Source of the DNA: Isoetes taiwanensis
Taxonomy: Eukaryota > Streptophyta > Lycopodiopsida > Isoetales > Isoetaceae
Assembly: GCA_021234155.1 (NCBI GenBank)
Contig: JAJEKV010000062.1
Location: forward strand, 4,343,025 to 4,407,024
Direction of reading: 5' to 3'
DNA length: 64,000 nt
The translations under genes and the position numbers were made by a program. The first letter of the stretch is position 1. Each line of letters begins with the position of its first letter. The notes under the pieces were generated by a model, which did no database searches, was not told the DNA's origin, and was given only the letters and a program-made list of their open reading frames with translations. Positions 33,062 to 45,580 of the stretch are shown one piece after another.

Positions 33062-33215
33062 CCCGTGTGAATATGCATCCAAACCAAAGGGGGTTTCAGG
33101 GGGATTTTAATTTAAAAATGTTGGATGCAATGGTTTAAGTTAATTAATGTTAATGGTAGTTATGTGTGTGTTGTTGTATTAAAAAAAAAATTGGGCCCCT
33201 CGGACCTTAAAGAAG
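33062..33215 (-). repeat. Second copy of the 28.0-28.2 kb dispersed repeat
   Basis: Reversed relative to the copy at 28028-28190. It starts cccgtgtgaatatgcatcc, then holds gggggtttcagggggatttt, a taattaatgttaatgg core and ttgggcccctcggacc. Pairing runs along about 150 bp with many substitutions. The end at cccgtgtgaatatgca coincides with the inverted-repeat border of the first copy. Confidence 0.65.
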
Positions 33216-35319
33216 TAAACATACTAGGTAAGCAACAATGCAACACAATAGTAACAATGGATTGTTTAGTACTTGTTTATCGAAAAGCATAGATCAACTG
33301 TCATGAGACTTTATTCAGCATATGGAGCAATGGTAATAGATGAACACAAATATATCCATTACACAAAGATGTTGTATAAGAAAACGCTACAACAATATTC
33401 CATAATATCAAATATCCTTAAATTTGCAGCAAAATTCTTTAAAAGTAGCTAATAAATGAGATAGTTGAAATGTCATAAGAGTTTTTTCAGCATAACTTTT
33501 TAAAGATACAACAACTCTATCCACCGTAATTACTTATTACATTCTAAAGAATTACATCTGGTGATATTGTCATGCATTACATCATTTCATAATACAACAT
33601 GTGTGTAACTATTAACTAAGAAATACACAAGAGAAAACATCTTTTAGGTGAAAAGCAACTAGAAACAAAGGCAACCTAAGTAATTTCATCATCCAAAAAC
33701 AAATGTGCACTCTTATCTTTGTCAAACAAATGCATGGGGTTTGAAGCCACGAAGTGAATATACATAATAACAATACGTCTCTGATAACATTGGAATGCAT
33801 TGGAAGCAAGCTCCAAAAGGTTTATTCTCAGCATATTTGTCCCACTATTCCAACTTGCCTAACTTTGATTGCTACTTACGTGTATTCAACAAAGCTTAAG
33901 ATGTTGCAAACGCCCATAATCTGTATTCTGTTGTTTTTGTTTCCACATGCAATCATCTCTTTCTATAGAACACTGCTCATGCAAACATCTGATCGCATGG
34001 TACACTGCTGCTTATGTCCACCCATTCAATTTGAGGTTTTTTCTGCAAGTTGATATCCTCTCTTCCACAGTAACCTCCATAATGCCTCATCTAATCTATT
34101 TTATACAAGAACTTGAAAATATGATGTGCACAGAAAGCAGCTGTGCGGAATTTCTGGCATGGCTAGAATGCAAGGTAGTGGAGGAAATTCTATTAATGGA
34201 AGGGATTCCATTAACAAGGGTTCATATACAACACAAAAGGATCGAGAGGGTTCATGCCAACAGAAGAGGATATGGCATAGCTGCGTATGAATACTTTGCT
34301 CGAGTTCGAAAAACTATAGAATCTGCCTTGTTGTTAAAGAGTGGACCATTTAATGAAGCTTCTAGATGGAAAACAGAGCAACACATACCTGCAAGTAGAA
34401 GGAAAGACCAATATCTTTGCCGTTTAGGTCACTGTGCGTAGAGGCTTACCTTCACCTAATTATGAAGAAACTAGAACATGGAACGGATTGGGTCACAGAA
34501 AAGTTTTCTGATAACTACTTACCCGACAGTTCTTTCCATCTGTCGCCTTTGTCACTTCCATACTTGCAGACCCAACTCTTCTAAGGTACAGTGCTCCAAC
34601 AAAACCCTAATGGAAACCGTTGGCCATACCCATGGGCTCTGCTCGCGTGCTGGCTTTTATGTAAGCACAAAGGAGGCAAGGCAAGTTTTCTGGCTGCAAT
34701 GAACTGTGCAGGAAAAATCAAGATTGATTCGTCTTTTGCATCAAAAGGAATTAGAGTGTCCCCATTCAAGTCTCTGCATTCAAACAACAAAATAAAACCC
34801 TAAAATGTGATGGCTCAAACTTTGCATGCCAAAAAAACAAGGTGCTGCGCAGAGGGGTTGCCTCTGGTGCACGAAAGTGTTTTTTCATGGTTTCTTTTTC
34901 GTCATTTATTTTCATGTTTTTTGTTTGATTGTTCCTTAAGATCAAGCTTGAATGCTAATTTATTCTTTTCATCCGATTTGTCTCCTTCAACCGTTTACCT
35001 ATTGTTAGGGAGAAAGGAATAAGGATATACGAATTGGGATTTGGACATTCTTCTTGTTTTTTATTTTGTTCGCAATCTACATGGTGAAGGAACTTTGCAT
35101 GATATTATTGAGACAAAGGTCAGATTCTCTTGCTCAAGGACTTATGAAATCAAAGATCTGTGTACTTGCTCCAAGTGGACACTTCACTGCACATAATTTC
35201 TGTAGAAGTCATTATCCATCAGAGCACTCATGTAGCTTGTGGTTCTTGCATTTTTTCATTTTTATCAGACGTCATTATTCATAAGTGTTTGTGGGCACTT
35301 ATTTTTCCACCTACACCTT
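33216..35319. other. No recognisable gene
   Basis: The plus frame 33947-34441 is the longest (164 codons), with AEFLAWLECKVVEEILLMEG and RIERVHANRRGYGIAAYEYF, but no family is apparent. It could be a single decayed exon. The other frames here are short. Confidence 0.3.
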
Positions 35320-35412
35320 CCTTTTTTTGGGTTGCCCCTAGGGGGCAAACCCTTGTTTATGTGGGTTTTTGGCATATCCTAGGTATATGCTGGAATATAC
35401 CTAGGATATGCT
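35320..35412 (+). repeat. Dispersed repeat copy A with a palindromic head
   Basis: tttttgggttgcccctaggg, continuing gggcaaacccttgtttatgtg, is found again at 38620-38712 with about 85-90 percent identity over 90 bp. The first part, gggttgcccctagggggcaaaccc, is itself a near-perfect palindrome. The two copies are direct repeats 3.3 kb apart around the mannanase fragment. A weaker partial copy is at about 38445-38475. Confidence 0.75.
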
Positions 35413-35761
35413 ATGACTGCTCCAAACCTACTCTTACCTGTAAACTCTCGGTCGCCATTGTTGTTGTGCGGCTGGTGTGGGAACTGGTTAACCGGCACCG
35501 CCAAGCATTACAGCGAGGCCATAAGCTGGTGTGGGACTGGTGTTGGAGGAAGGGGGGAATTGGAAGAATATATCTCCGGACTTGGCTTAACGGCTGGTGC
35601 ATGACTGCACCCATCAGAAAGACTTGGATTCAGGTAAGCTCCTTCACTCTTTGATGATTCAAAACTGTCGTGATTCTGCTCCCTTCTTAGCCAACCACCA
35701 TTTGCCTCAAGCCTGCATTACCGCTAGTTTTGATTTTGTACCCTAATGTTCTGCATTCTCC

Positions 35762-36437
35762 CTAAGCAGAGGCAAGCAGATACATCCTCTCAGATTGGGC
35801 AGAAATAACTCTGGCAGTAGATGGGCTCCTCGAAATCACGATTTGGAAGCTGTCTTTCCAAACCGGATCAACCATGTCGTCCATGAATAATTGCCACACC
35901 AATCCTCCCGCAGCTGCTCCACCATTTTTGGCAGATTCATAGATTATCGAATATGCAGTTTCCAAAAGCCGGTCCCTCTCTTGCACGGTGTATTCTGGCT
36001 TTCTGTCGGATTTGTTAAATTCTGTGAAAAGTACCGGTTTCTGAAGCTTATTGGTCGCATCTTCTATGTGTTCTTTCATCCAGCTTGTTAAAAATGCGAG
36101 TTGTGCATCAGAACCTACTCCTGGCATCCTGAATGCAAGCAGTTTGCAGCGAATCAATGCGGTCCTTTTAGGGCTCTTGCATAAATGGTATTTTGGAGTT
36201 TTTAAATGTTTCAGATGTTTTTTACGCTTATCACAGATCTGGATATGCGTGGACGGTTGCGAAATCAACTTCAGGTATTTGATTATTTCTGATAAAGTCT
36301 GTTCCAAGCTGCTCTGTCCAGCTAAATGGAGTCTGCTTCCCACGATTTGACTGCCCATAAAACCCTTCAAGGCCAATTTCTAGCATGTGATTCCTGTCAA
36401 TGGACTTGATAAATGATGCCATTTCTTGGATCCATGC
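35762..36437 (-). pseudogene. Mannan endo-1,4-beta-mannosidase (GH5), C-terminal half
   Basis: On the minus strand an exon starting after ..ttggcag (36437) encodes [19 protein letters not shown], then [18 protein letters not shown] and [11 protein letters not shown]. After an intron it continues SDAQLAFLTSWMKEHI, KPVLFTEFNKS and GGAAAGGLVWQLF. The ending SRSPSTARVISAQSERMYLL runs to a stop at 35762. These are the successive C-terminal blocks of plant secreted endo-mannanases that cut wall mannans. The glutamate of FTEF is the expected nucleophile. I cannot find the earlier exons, which hold the signal peptide and the acid/base Asn-Glu motif, in the following kilobase. The copy is probably 5' truncated. 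Confidence 0.85.
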
Positions 36438-37523
36438 CTGCCAATGTTGATACTATATTATTTTTATTCACAAAATATGCAAGAGAGTAGAGGTCTCTTA
36501 TTTTCACCTTTTTTCTAAAAAGTAAAATGGCTGAGTCCATCCATTATTGCATATGTTCAAAGAATGATCAGCATCTTGAGATTGGTATTGGCAGCGGGAG
36601 TGGCAGGTTGGAAATGCAAAGAAGATGATCAGGAGAATGTTGAAGCGAATGGGAAGATTTAATGCCTGCTTTTGGTAGGTGTCGATGTATGTCAGTTATA
36701 AAGTCTCAAGGGGCTGAGAGCATATAGTGAAGCAATATCATGTGGGCATGGTTCTTTCAACAAGCTGAAGCTTAAATGATGCAATTAAGATTACTGGCCG
36801 ATCCACCAGTTTCCACAGATTAGCAATCATTTTTATAGAGTAGAATTGATGTTTTTTCTTCTTTCTGGTGATGCATGCAGCCATTATAAAGAGTTAAGAT
36901 AAATGAGATAACATTTGCTGGTGCTAAACTGATGATGACACCATTTGATTCCGGCATATTTTGGAAAGCATATCGAGAGAATGAAGTAAACAAAGCAATA
37001 AAAGGAGTCCATCTCTTAAATGTCTAGATTGTCCATGGGATGATGCCATGCGGTCAATATTATCCCTTGTTTGAACAGCTCAAGGATAGAATCTTAAACT
37101 TTAAAACATATATTGGTATTGAGACCAAATAATAATCGGAACAAGAGGAATAGAATTGACATCGGTGTGTCTAAATAGGATACCAATAGAGAACCAGATT
37201 TCTGGCTGTAAACTTGTGCTCGTTTAGCGGGACTTGTTTGTGGGAAGGTTATTGGAGATTAGCAACTTGATATAATATCGTCATATGACATGGTTAGCGG
37301 TGTTTTTGCTTTACCGATCCATATTAAGAGAAGCTAAATTATTGTGGGGGTTGTTGAGAATATGTGAAATCTGGACCTTATTCTTGCGTGTAACTGAGCA
37401 GTGTGTGTATAAACGGGTGTTATTATTTACATTAGTTCTATGTGCGAAGGGCAAACAAATGAAAATGAAAATGCGAATGTTTTGAGACTTCACTGCTATG
37501 CTAATATGTGCTTTGTATTGCAG

Positions 37524-37797
37524 TGTACATGGGTCAAAGCTCTTCAAATATTGTCTTCCATTACAGCAACAGCAGCTAACTGCTCAACAACCTAATTACG
37601 GGAATATTTTAACTTCAAATCAAAGCAGTCTTCTCGGGACTAACCCTAATAACCTTCTTGGTTCAAATCAAAGTAGCCTTCTAAATACAAACAGCTTGAT
37701 GGGGAATCAAAGTAATTTGATGAATGCAAACCCCGGTAACCTTGCAAATATGGGATTTGGCCAACCAAGGCAACAAGGCCCAACGTTAGATTAAAAT
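37524..37797 (+). CDS. Asn/Gln/Ser-rich repeat exon of unknown gene
   Basis: After a tttgtattgcag acceptor the frame is rich in N, Q, S and L, with a repeated motif NQSSLLGTNPNNLLGSNQ and variants (SNQSSLLN, GNQSNLMNANPGNL), ending at a TAA at 37792-37794. The DNA shows the matching diverged 36-bp-type repeats. It looks like the last exon of a plus-strand gene encoding a prion-like or transcription-regulator tail, but no upstream exon can be assigned. Confidence 0.35.
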
Positions 37798-38619
37798 AAC
37801 CACGTTAATTATTTTTTATTGGTATACTATTGAACATAAAAGCCGACTTGCTGCCATTGACGAATCTTATTATTTTCTTAATTATATTTCTTAACATTCA
37901 TGCAATAATTAATTGTTCTACAAGATGTGAAAGGCAAAATGTTTCGTGCTATTTCTTCAATGTGGCCTATGGTTAACACAAAATGTATACACTGTCGAAT
38001 CATTGCAAGCATGCTTAAAGTCTATTCAAGCGAATTATACTCGTGGCTTAAACTAGATAAATCTCAATAGTTTGATTAGATGTCTAGTTATTTTAAAGCT
38101 ACAAATCAATTTAGCATATGCTTTGAAGGGGTTCTTAGTTTGTTGGAGCGTTCCTACCAACCATTCAAAGTGCCAGTATAGGAGTCCTTTCAAAAGTGTA
38201 TTCATGATATTTCAATATGGTAGAAGGTTACTGAGATGAATCTTATAGGGCTTTGTCGTATATGCTTATTCATATTCCTTGTATTTTTCTAATATTTTGA
38301 GGACAAACAAGTTGGGCATTTCAAGCTAATTTTGGTTTACGACAATTTAGTGGGCAGAGTAGCCAAATGGATGGTGTATAGGGCAATTTTATTCTTAGAA
38401 AAGTTTTTGAAAAATCGTGTAATTGAAGTTCTTTTTCTTTTTTCTTTTTGGGTTGCCCAGCCCTAAGGGCGGAGCATGACGTTCTAGAATATGAAACGAA
38501 ATCTTCTAGAATATGAAAACGAAATCTTCTATTTGGATGGTATATGCTAGCCTGATTTAAATTTGAAAGTTGAAATTGTTGCAGAGTTAAGATTGAAAAG
38601 GTAGGGGTTCCCTGTTTTC

Positions 38620-38712
38620 TTCTTTTTGGGTTGCCCCTAGGGGGGCAAACCCTCGTTTATGTGGGTTTGTGGGTATATCCAGGTATATGCCAGCATATGC
38701 CTAGGATATCTT
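38620..38712 (+). repeat. Dispersed repeat copy B
   Basis: Direct repeat of 35320-35412. Similarity stops after gcatatgcctaggatat; the sequence beyond differs between the copies. The interval 38713-39977 has no recognised gene. Confidence 0.75.
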
Positions 38713-39977
38713 TGATGGCTTCCAAAGCGGGCCGCCAAGAACCGATGGTGATCGGTCAGCCATTCTTTATTCGAAGGAAAGAAGATGGCAGGGGTCTTCC
38801 TACGCCAATCGCAGGAGCAAATCATGTAAGCTTCAATCAAAAACACAAATGCTGTTTTATTCCAACTTAAAACGAGCTTTTCGTCTCCATTTCTTTCGCC
38901 GTAGTTGGCTATGGAAGCTTTGCCACCAAAGAGTCGATGGGCTCGCAACTTTTTGTTAATTCTTCTTGGGCAGGTGGTCTCTCTCTTAGTAAGAGCCACT
39001 GGATTCACCTCTAGCTTTTGGCCCGCCAAGGTGACTTCTTATATTTTTATTTTCCTCCCATTCATGGCTTTCCCTCTCGAATCCCTGAATTTGTGATCTG
39101 GGTTATGGATATGTGTAATGCAGGAATAAATGCACCTACGGCTCAACAATCCGTCTAAAATCCTTAGAATAAATACATTCAACTTGTATAGGCCCTGCAC
39201 AGTACAAAGACTTGTCTATATATATAATAGGACAAGAAAATTAGGGCGGCTAGCCGGCGCATGGGGGATTGTGTGCCAATATAGGATGTTTCAATGGTTG
39301 TTGGTATCATTGTAGATGTGGCTGCATATTAGTATATGCCCTAGAATAGTAAGAAGTTGCACAAGATTGAGGATGGAGGAATGGAGCAATAAAACATCGA
39401 CAAGATAAAAAATGTACGCTCTTCACCTCTTAAATTCTGGGGCAACCCTCCGTGCGTAGCACCTTGTTTACTTTGAATTCATTATCTACAAGGATGCAAA
39501 AGTAAATTGATGGGCACTTCTTTTTGTATTTTTTCCTTTTGTTTTGCTTTAATACATCATTGGTTCTACAACTATATCAAGAATTCGGATCCTTTTGAGC
39601 TACCAGAGCCTTTTGGGCTTACTTTGTTTTTCATAATCTATGCCCTCTCACGACAAGCTCTACAGCTATATCAAGAATCCAGACCTTTGAGCTTACCTTG
39701 TCTGGAATAATATGCACCTTCTCACAACCACATGGCCATAACGCCTCGAGGGAGGACATTATGTAGCCCTTAAATTTAATGGTATAGATTTGTTATAACG
39801 TTGGAAAGAAACCTTCAATTCTCTTTCTTAGGTAAAAGTAGTTTTAATATCTCGTTTGCTAAAAAAATGCCTGAATCGTTTTCAATTAAGAACATGCTTT
39901 TGACATCTATTTATTGGGAGATGCATAGGACCATTTACATGTTTAGAATGAAATTAGTATGTAACACACATCTATAG

Positions 39978-40629
39978 CTAGCAATCATTGAATTCAATAA
40001 CATCCCGTTTTGGCAATATGATAAAAATTCTATGTGCCTCTTTCAAACTACCATATTTAGAATACATATCTACAAGGCTATTTCCCACGACCATATTACA
40101 TTGAAGATTAGCTTTCAGAATTTGACAATTAAAGTATCTACCTTGAGTTAAGGCACTTATGCTACCATAGGCTTTTAAGATGCTAGCGAATGTGAACTTA
40201 TATGGCTCTATGCCGTCTTGCTGCATGACTTCAAAATACTCTAGAGCAAGGTGGCTCTCTTCATGATCAACACGTTTGGAATCATGGCACCCCAAGAGAA
40301 TACATTTTGGTTTGGCAAGCTATCCAAAGTTCAATGTGCTTCAACCAATCGACCACACTTGCCATACATGTCAACAAGACAATTTTCCACCACAACATTT
40401 GATTGAAGCCTATAGGCAAGAATCTGCTCATGAATTTTTCTGGCGTGTTGGCAGGTTCTATGGCAACTGTTAGGATGCTTAAGAAAGTAAATCTGTTTGG
40501 CATCTTACCAGCACTATGCATTGCATTATATCTGTCCTTCAACAAAATTTGCATAGATATCAATAATTCCATATAGACTTGGGTTTGAGACTCTCGCAAG
40601 TGCATGATTTGCTTCTGCCATTCTTCCAC
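39978..40629 (-). pseudogene. Pentatricopeptide repeat (PPR) protein fragment, frameshifted
   Basis: Minus-strand frames give NRFTFLSILTVAIEPANTPE in one piece. The other gives ALEYFEVMQQDGIEPYKFTF, ASILKAYGSISALTQGR and VVGNSLVDMYSKYGSLKEAH. These are successive PLS-type PPR motifs (family: MPNRFTFLSIL, VVGNSLVDMYAKCGSLEEA). PPR proteins of this class bind organellar RNA for editing or processing. The two frames are offset near 40290 and neither end of a gene is present, so this is a fragment. The minus frame 40660-40854 next to it is not recognised. Confidence 0.8.
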
Positions 40630-41223
40630 AGAAGGAAAATAGCGAAATAATATCGAGATCTAGATCCGTCTGCATAGTTCACAGTCCTTTTGTTTGGTGC
40701 ATTCATAAACTATGTGATAGATAATGTCTCTAACATCTTCATGGTGAACATTAAGGCAATCAAATACCAACTCATCGTTGCTTACATTTTGGAAAACCAT
40801 GCTGACGGTGTTTATGAGAAACCCTAGCCCATCCTGGAGGTCAATAACATCCATCTTTTCTCACTTGCACTGAAGAGTTGTTTCTGTACATAAAGTAGCC
40901 AGATCTGTTCTCCGAGTCCACCTATGTGCTAAGTTCTTTCTTAACATTATCTAGGCCTCCAATGTCTTCCCCGCTAACATTGGGAACATCCACAACCCGC
41001 ACATTTATCATAAAATTACAGTAGTAGACTAAACACAAGAACATAGCTTACCATAAAACTTACAGTTTCAAGTTCTTCAATGTACTGTTTTGAATGTAAT
41101 ATCCTGGAAGAATGCTGGAAGTGTGCACTATCTATTTCCACTTTAGATTGTGATTTTATAGATTCCAACATCAAATTGGAAGCCAAATTTTTCATTTTAA
41201 CAAAGAATAAGCATATCATATAC

Positions 41224-42410
41224 CATGTTGGATGAAGCTGCCAGCACTCTAAACCATGTCTTGCAGAGTACTCAATTGCATGATGGTTGTTGTGCCATCC
41301 TTCCCCAAAAGCAAGCAAAGCCACCCACATGCATCACATGGTTAAATCTTATGGTTTTCTTAGATAAGAAAATTTAAATGTCTCCTATTCCAAATGATGT
41401 GCCAATTAACCCCCTTTTTTTTATTGTGCCATCCATGAGTCTCTTGTGACATTATAATCTATAAACCTACTAGTTATTTCTAGATAAATCGCTCCCCATA
41501 CATGTGCAGCAGAATTTACTGCCCAAGTTATGTGGTAGACCCACACAGCCCGCACTGCCTATAAAAAGATGTGTTAGTGCAAAAACTTCAACCTGTTTAA
41601 TGGATTGAACAAAACAACACACCATTTCTCAAATAGTATATGGAAATACCCAACCCAACAAAATAGGATCACGAAAGATATGTTCTCTGAATAAACTTAT
41701 AGAATGGATCTGTCGCCATGTCACTTATATTATTTCTAGCCCCAACCTGTCATAACCATGACAACAATCAGAAAGAAGCGAAGCACATGGAAAGAGAAGT
41801 CCAGAGACTTGAAATATTTAAAGTAAGAAAGAAATATTAGTGAAACACATCACAATTACCCAATCGCTCGTAGCCTTGTCATCAAGTAGCCAGCCCATAT
41901 GGCTGTGCCAAAAGCCTTCTAGTGGAGTATATGCATCCAAAGCTGTGTCATAGTATTGGTGGTGATACTGATAGCACTTACCCATTCTATTGGGTCTCCC
42001 TGACATAATAGATGATTTAGACATGTGCAATTTGAAGATGAAAACCAAACATAAAGACCTTGGATAGAAAAACCGGCAATAGCCGTAACATCGATAAGGG
42101 AAGTATACAATTTACTTGAATGACAATCACAGGCTCCTTCTCACAGTGTTAGTTAGAAAAAAAACAAAGATAGAAGATCAGGAACCTGGAATAGTGAACC
42201 TGGAATAGTATCATTTGTACCTAATATAGAATGCCAGAAAAGAACTTCACTACTGTCATCACAGGGCTGAGCCCCGCAATAGGCAAATGTGTACTCCAAC
42301 CATTTCGAAAATTTGAAGCTTTTGTGTGAAAAGTTTCTATGATATGGAAGCGTAATGCCCAACAATCCTGTAATCGCATACAAAAGCAGAAAGTAACTAA
42401 ATGGCACCCC
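41224..42410 (-). pseudogene. Acyl-CoA/acyl-lipid delta-9 desaturase-like gene, exons partly decayed
   Basis: Four exons are readable on the minus strand. The first (to about 42270) has GLLGITLPYHRNFSHKSFKF with the first histidine box. The second (41999-41860) has GDPIEWVS then YHHQYYDTALDAYTPLEGFW. The third (41558 to about 41490) has AVWVYHITWAVNSAAHVWG. The fourth (41335-41224) has GEGWHNNHHAIEYSARHG with the third box. The order matches plant ADS-type desaturases, membrane di-iron enzymes that add a double bond to acyl chains. The second box, normally HRYHH, reads YQYHH after a small deletion that shifts frame, so the enzyme is probably non-functional. Confidence 0.8.
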
Positions 42411-44482
42411 AAGAGAAGGTAAATGGCACTAGAAGGCAAAGCAAATGCATGCCCCCCAGGAAGGAAACATATCCAATGTCCTTAGAACTCCATTCCCTAG
42501 TCATAAAATAAGGTCTTTCCTTCTCGCTACCAAATTGGAAAACAATATACTATGCTCCTTGAATCTATCCTTTCAATTCTGCATCCGCTGCTGCATCCTC
42601 CAATCTTAATGAGGGAAATTGACTGCAAAGTCTACATTTCTTTTGGATTCAGGAGATGCCTCGTTGTATATATTGTTGTCAAATATATTTGCTGAAAATT
42701 CATGAAGGAAACATACCAAATAAGTTTTTCCTTGATAGATCTCAATTCCACCTTTCATGAGTTTGCAAGCGTTTTTTTCTAAAGGCTTCACACGAGGTCC
42801 ACAAGTAGCTGCAGACAACGTCCATAGGCAGTGGGGTTGCTGGAGATTATTTGATTATAAAGTGTCCTTGTCTCTTGCATGGTTGATATGACACAAAGGT
42901 GCAACATCGATTCCATGCAAACGCTATGGGGCTTTCAAGTAAGCAGTGGCCCCAAGGAGTTCAGTATTCTCTGCAGTACGAAACATGTGCATGCAATAAA
43001 GGGACTTTTTTTTTTTTTACCATTTCGTATTTGTATACTTACCATTAGGGGGTTTTTTCGCCATTATCTGGGGCAAAATATATACTCTAGGGGTTAAATT
43101 AGCTTCCAAAGATCAGTATACTAGGGATGTTTTTGGGCACCCTTCGAACGCAGATCCATACCCTTTTATTACTAAATGCATCCCTCGGGAGACTGGCCCA
43201 TGACCCAGATCAAAGAATCGAGCAAAAGCAAGAGACCACTTGTATATCTGTAACTGTTCCAGTGCAAATTCAGTCAACCAAATCTTTTGTATATAAGTTG
43301 AATTTTTGTTTAGTCCATTGGTAATTGCCAATCTCTGATCATGGCACAAGCCTATCTACTGGTGTAGAAGCTTCACAAGTTCCTGGCTACGGTGAACCAA
43401 TAGTAGAGATTCAAACTCTTTTTATTCTAGAAAGCAGCAATGCCATCCTGAAGTCCCAGGCAAAGTGCTAGCCAAGTCAGAACAGTTCCTGGTTCTGTTA
43501 AGAATCCTTCAATTCCTTACCTCTGATTTCAAATCAAATGCAATTCAGTGTTAGAAGATATGTTTAGAAGAGAGCAGATCATTTAGGCTTCAATTGCTTC
43601 TGCTGGATAAGAGTTTCATAGGAAGAGTGTTGCAGCAGCTTGCTTTTTTTCAATTTAATCAAATCACACTTTATCATGATTCATCGTAAATAGTTAGTGG
43701 CATATCTTGACCTATTCATAATATAGATTGCATATATACTTGTCCATGTATTGCGGAAGAGATTGGGATGGTCCAATTGTGTACAAGAGATTGGAAATGC
43801 ATATCTAAAATCACAAAAAGATCAACTTAACTTTGATTTTTGAAAACTTGGAGCTCTGATTTTACAATCATGGCATTTATAAATCAATGTTGCAGAAACT
43901 CTAGGCAAAGAAGTTTTTACTACTAGCATCAGCATGCCAGAAGAAAATATTTGTTTGAATAAAAACTATTTGCCCACCTTGCCTAGTATGTCGAAATTTA
44001 TTGCAAAACATGAATGAACAACATGAAGGAAAAAAAAAACAAGAACATTTACTTATAGAAAGCCGGGGACATTGGAGCTCTACTGCATGCAGCTTCTTGC
44101 ACCACCTTCGGTTCCTAATGGTATGAGATTTATATGGACGCTAAAAAATCTATTCTATTCTATTCTATTCTATTCTTATGCAGTTTCTAAAGGGATTAAC
44201 CATAGAAGAAGAATACATGGTGGAGAAATAGTGATTCATTCAGCCCGTGAACCCTGCGAGACGGGATTTGTCTGGCCGACACAATCGGGAAAGCTTAGCG
44301 AAGATGCTCGAAAGCAGAGACCCTAAAAGTCGTATTTAATTAAAGTGGGTCTCATTCCATTCCCACTTTTTTTTGGAACCCTGTTATTTTACACAAAAAG
44401 GACCTGCGAAAATTACTCGGACTCGAAAACTGTCCAGAATTTGAATATTTGTCTGTTAGTGTGGGTCCAATCTTTCTCCCTG
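42411..44482. other. No recognisable gene; one pentanucleotide repeat
   Basis: Short frames only. A (TATTC)5 run lies at 44151-44175. The sequence 42600-42820 (minus) gives a frame without a domain. Confidence 0.4.
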
Positions 44483-44995
44483 TTTTCTCGGATCGCGAGT
44501 CGAGAACAAGAAGAATACAACTCAAACAAAGGAATTTCATTACAGATTGAAACCAAAGTTGTAGTTGAAAAAGATTTTTTATTAATAAATTGAATAGCTA
44601 CAATGTATTTTACATCAGACGCAGAGACCATGGCAGTCTTGTTGTCACTACAGTTACATCATCGTGGTAGGTGGTCCACCTTAGGGGTGAACGTGCGGGG
44701 CTTCTTCTTGTCGTCTGTAAGCCTTGGGGGCAACCTGAAGAATGTGGAATGCCTCACGAGGAGGTGCCTCGGGAACCACCCGGTGACCTGTCCACCCGAT
44801 TTCTCCACTCCTCATCAATGGCCGGGTCGAATATGCTCCTTCCCCAACCTCCGTGAATGTCATGCAATGCTTGCAAGATGCTTTGAGCTTTCTGGACTTG
44901 CGAAATGTTCTTCCTCTCTTCTTCATCCCTTGAGGTCACATAGCGTCTGCAATCACAAGCAAGCTTATCCCAAAGCCCGGGTAAGAGTGTAGCCT

Positions 44996-45108
44996 GAGCG
45001 GGATCTGTGCCAGAGCGGGATCTGTGCCGCCTAGAGTGGGATCTGTACCGCCTGGAGCGGTGAGAGTGTAGCATGAGCGGGATCTGTGCCTGAGCGAGAT
45101 CCGTGCCT
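44996..45108 (+). repeat. Short tandem repeat of gagcgggatctgtgcc, about six diverged units
   Basis: Units begin at 44996, 45013, 45034, 45055 (disturbed), 45075 and 45092. The longer phrase agagtgtagc.tgagcgggat occurs twice (44985 and 45064). The frames read through it are low-complexity artefacts. The minus sequence 44750-44960 (EEERKNISQVQKAQSILQAL) is exon-like but unidentified. Confidence 0.8.
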
Positions 45109-45239
45109 GAACCACCTGGATCAAGGAGAGTCCATGATTAACAATTACGGTGCCATTAGTCAAAACGAAGAAAAGAATGAAGAATTCAAAATAGAATGGA
45201 GAACATTCATTCCATATAGCTACATCCAATCACACAAGG

Positions 45240-45485
45240 AAGCATACAAATGGTCTCATGAACGGGACAAGCAGTGCCTTTCTTGACCCGCGAGTCGAGA
45301 AAGGCCCTGGAAAGTCAATGTACAACCATTTTCATTATAGAATATGGCTGCATCCATATACAAGGAAGCATACAAATGGTCTCATGAACGGGACACGCAG
45401 TGCCTTTTTCGACTCGAGAGTCGAGAAAGGCCCTGGAAAGTCAATGTTCAACCATTTTCATTACAGAATATGGCTGCATCCAGTC
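45240..45485 (+). repeat. 126-bp tandem duplication that carries the palindrome
   Basis: Two adjacent copies start aagcatacaaatggtctcat at 45240 and 45366, period 126 bp, with very few differences. Each contains one ctcgac..gtcgag palindrome followed by ggccctggaaagtcaatg. A further partial unit follows at about 45480. The palindrome thus expands together with its neighbouring sequence. Confidence 0.9.
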
Positions 45486-45580
45486 ACGCTCAATGTACAA
45501 GTATATTCATTACAAAATATAGTACATTTGTTCACGTATCTTTACAAAATTCACACAACTTTGCTATCTGAAAGCTTAGG

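Noticed and set aside
44754-45074. Arg/Ser-rich minus-strand frame
   Set aside because: Its basic part is the gagcgggatctgtgcc tandem repeat; only the 44.75-44.96 kb portion might be a real exon, and it is unidentified.
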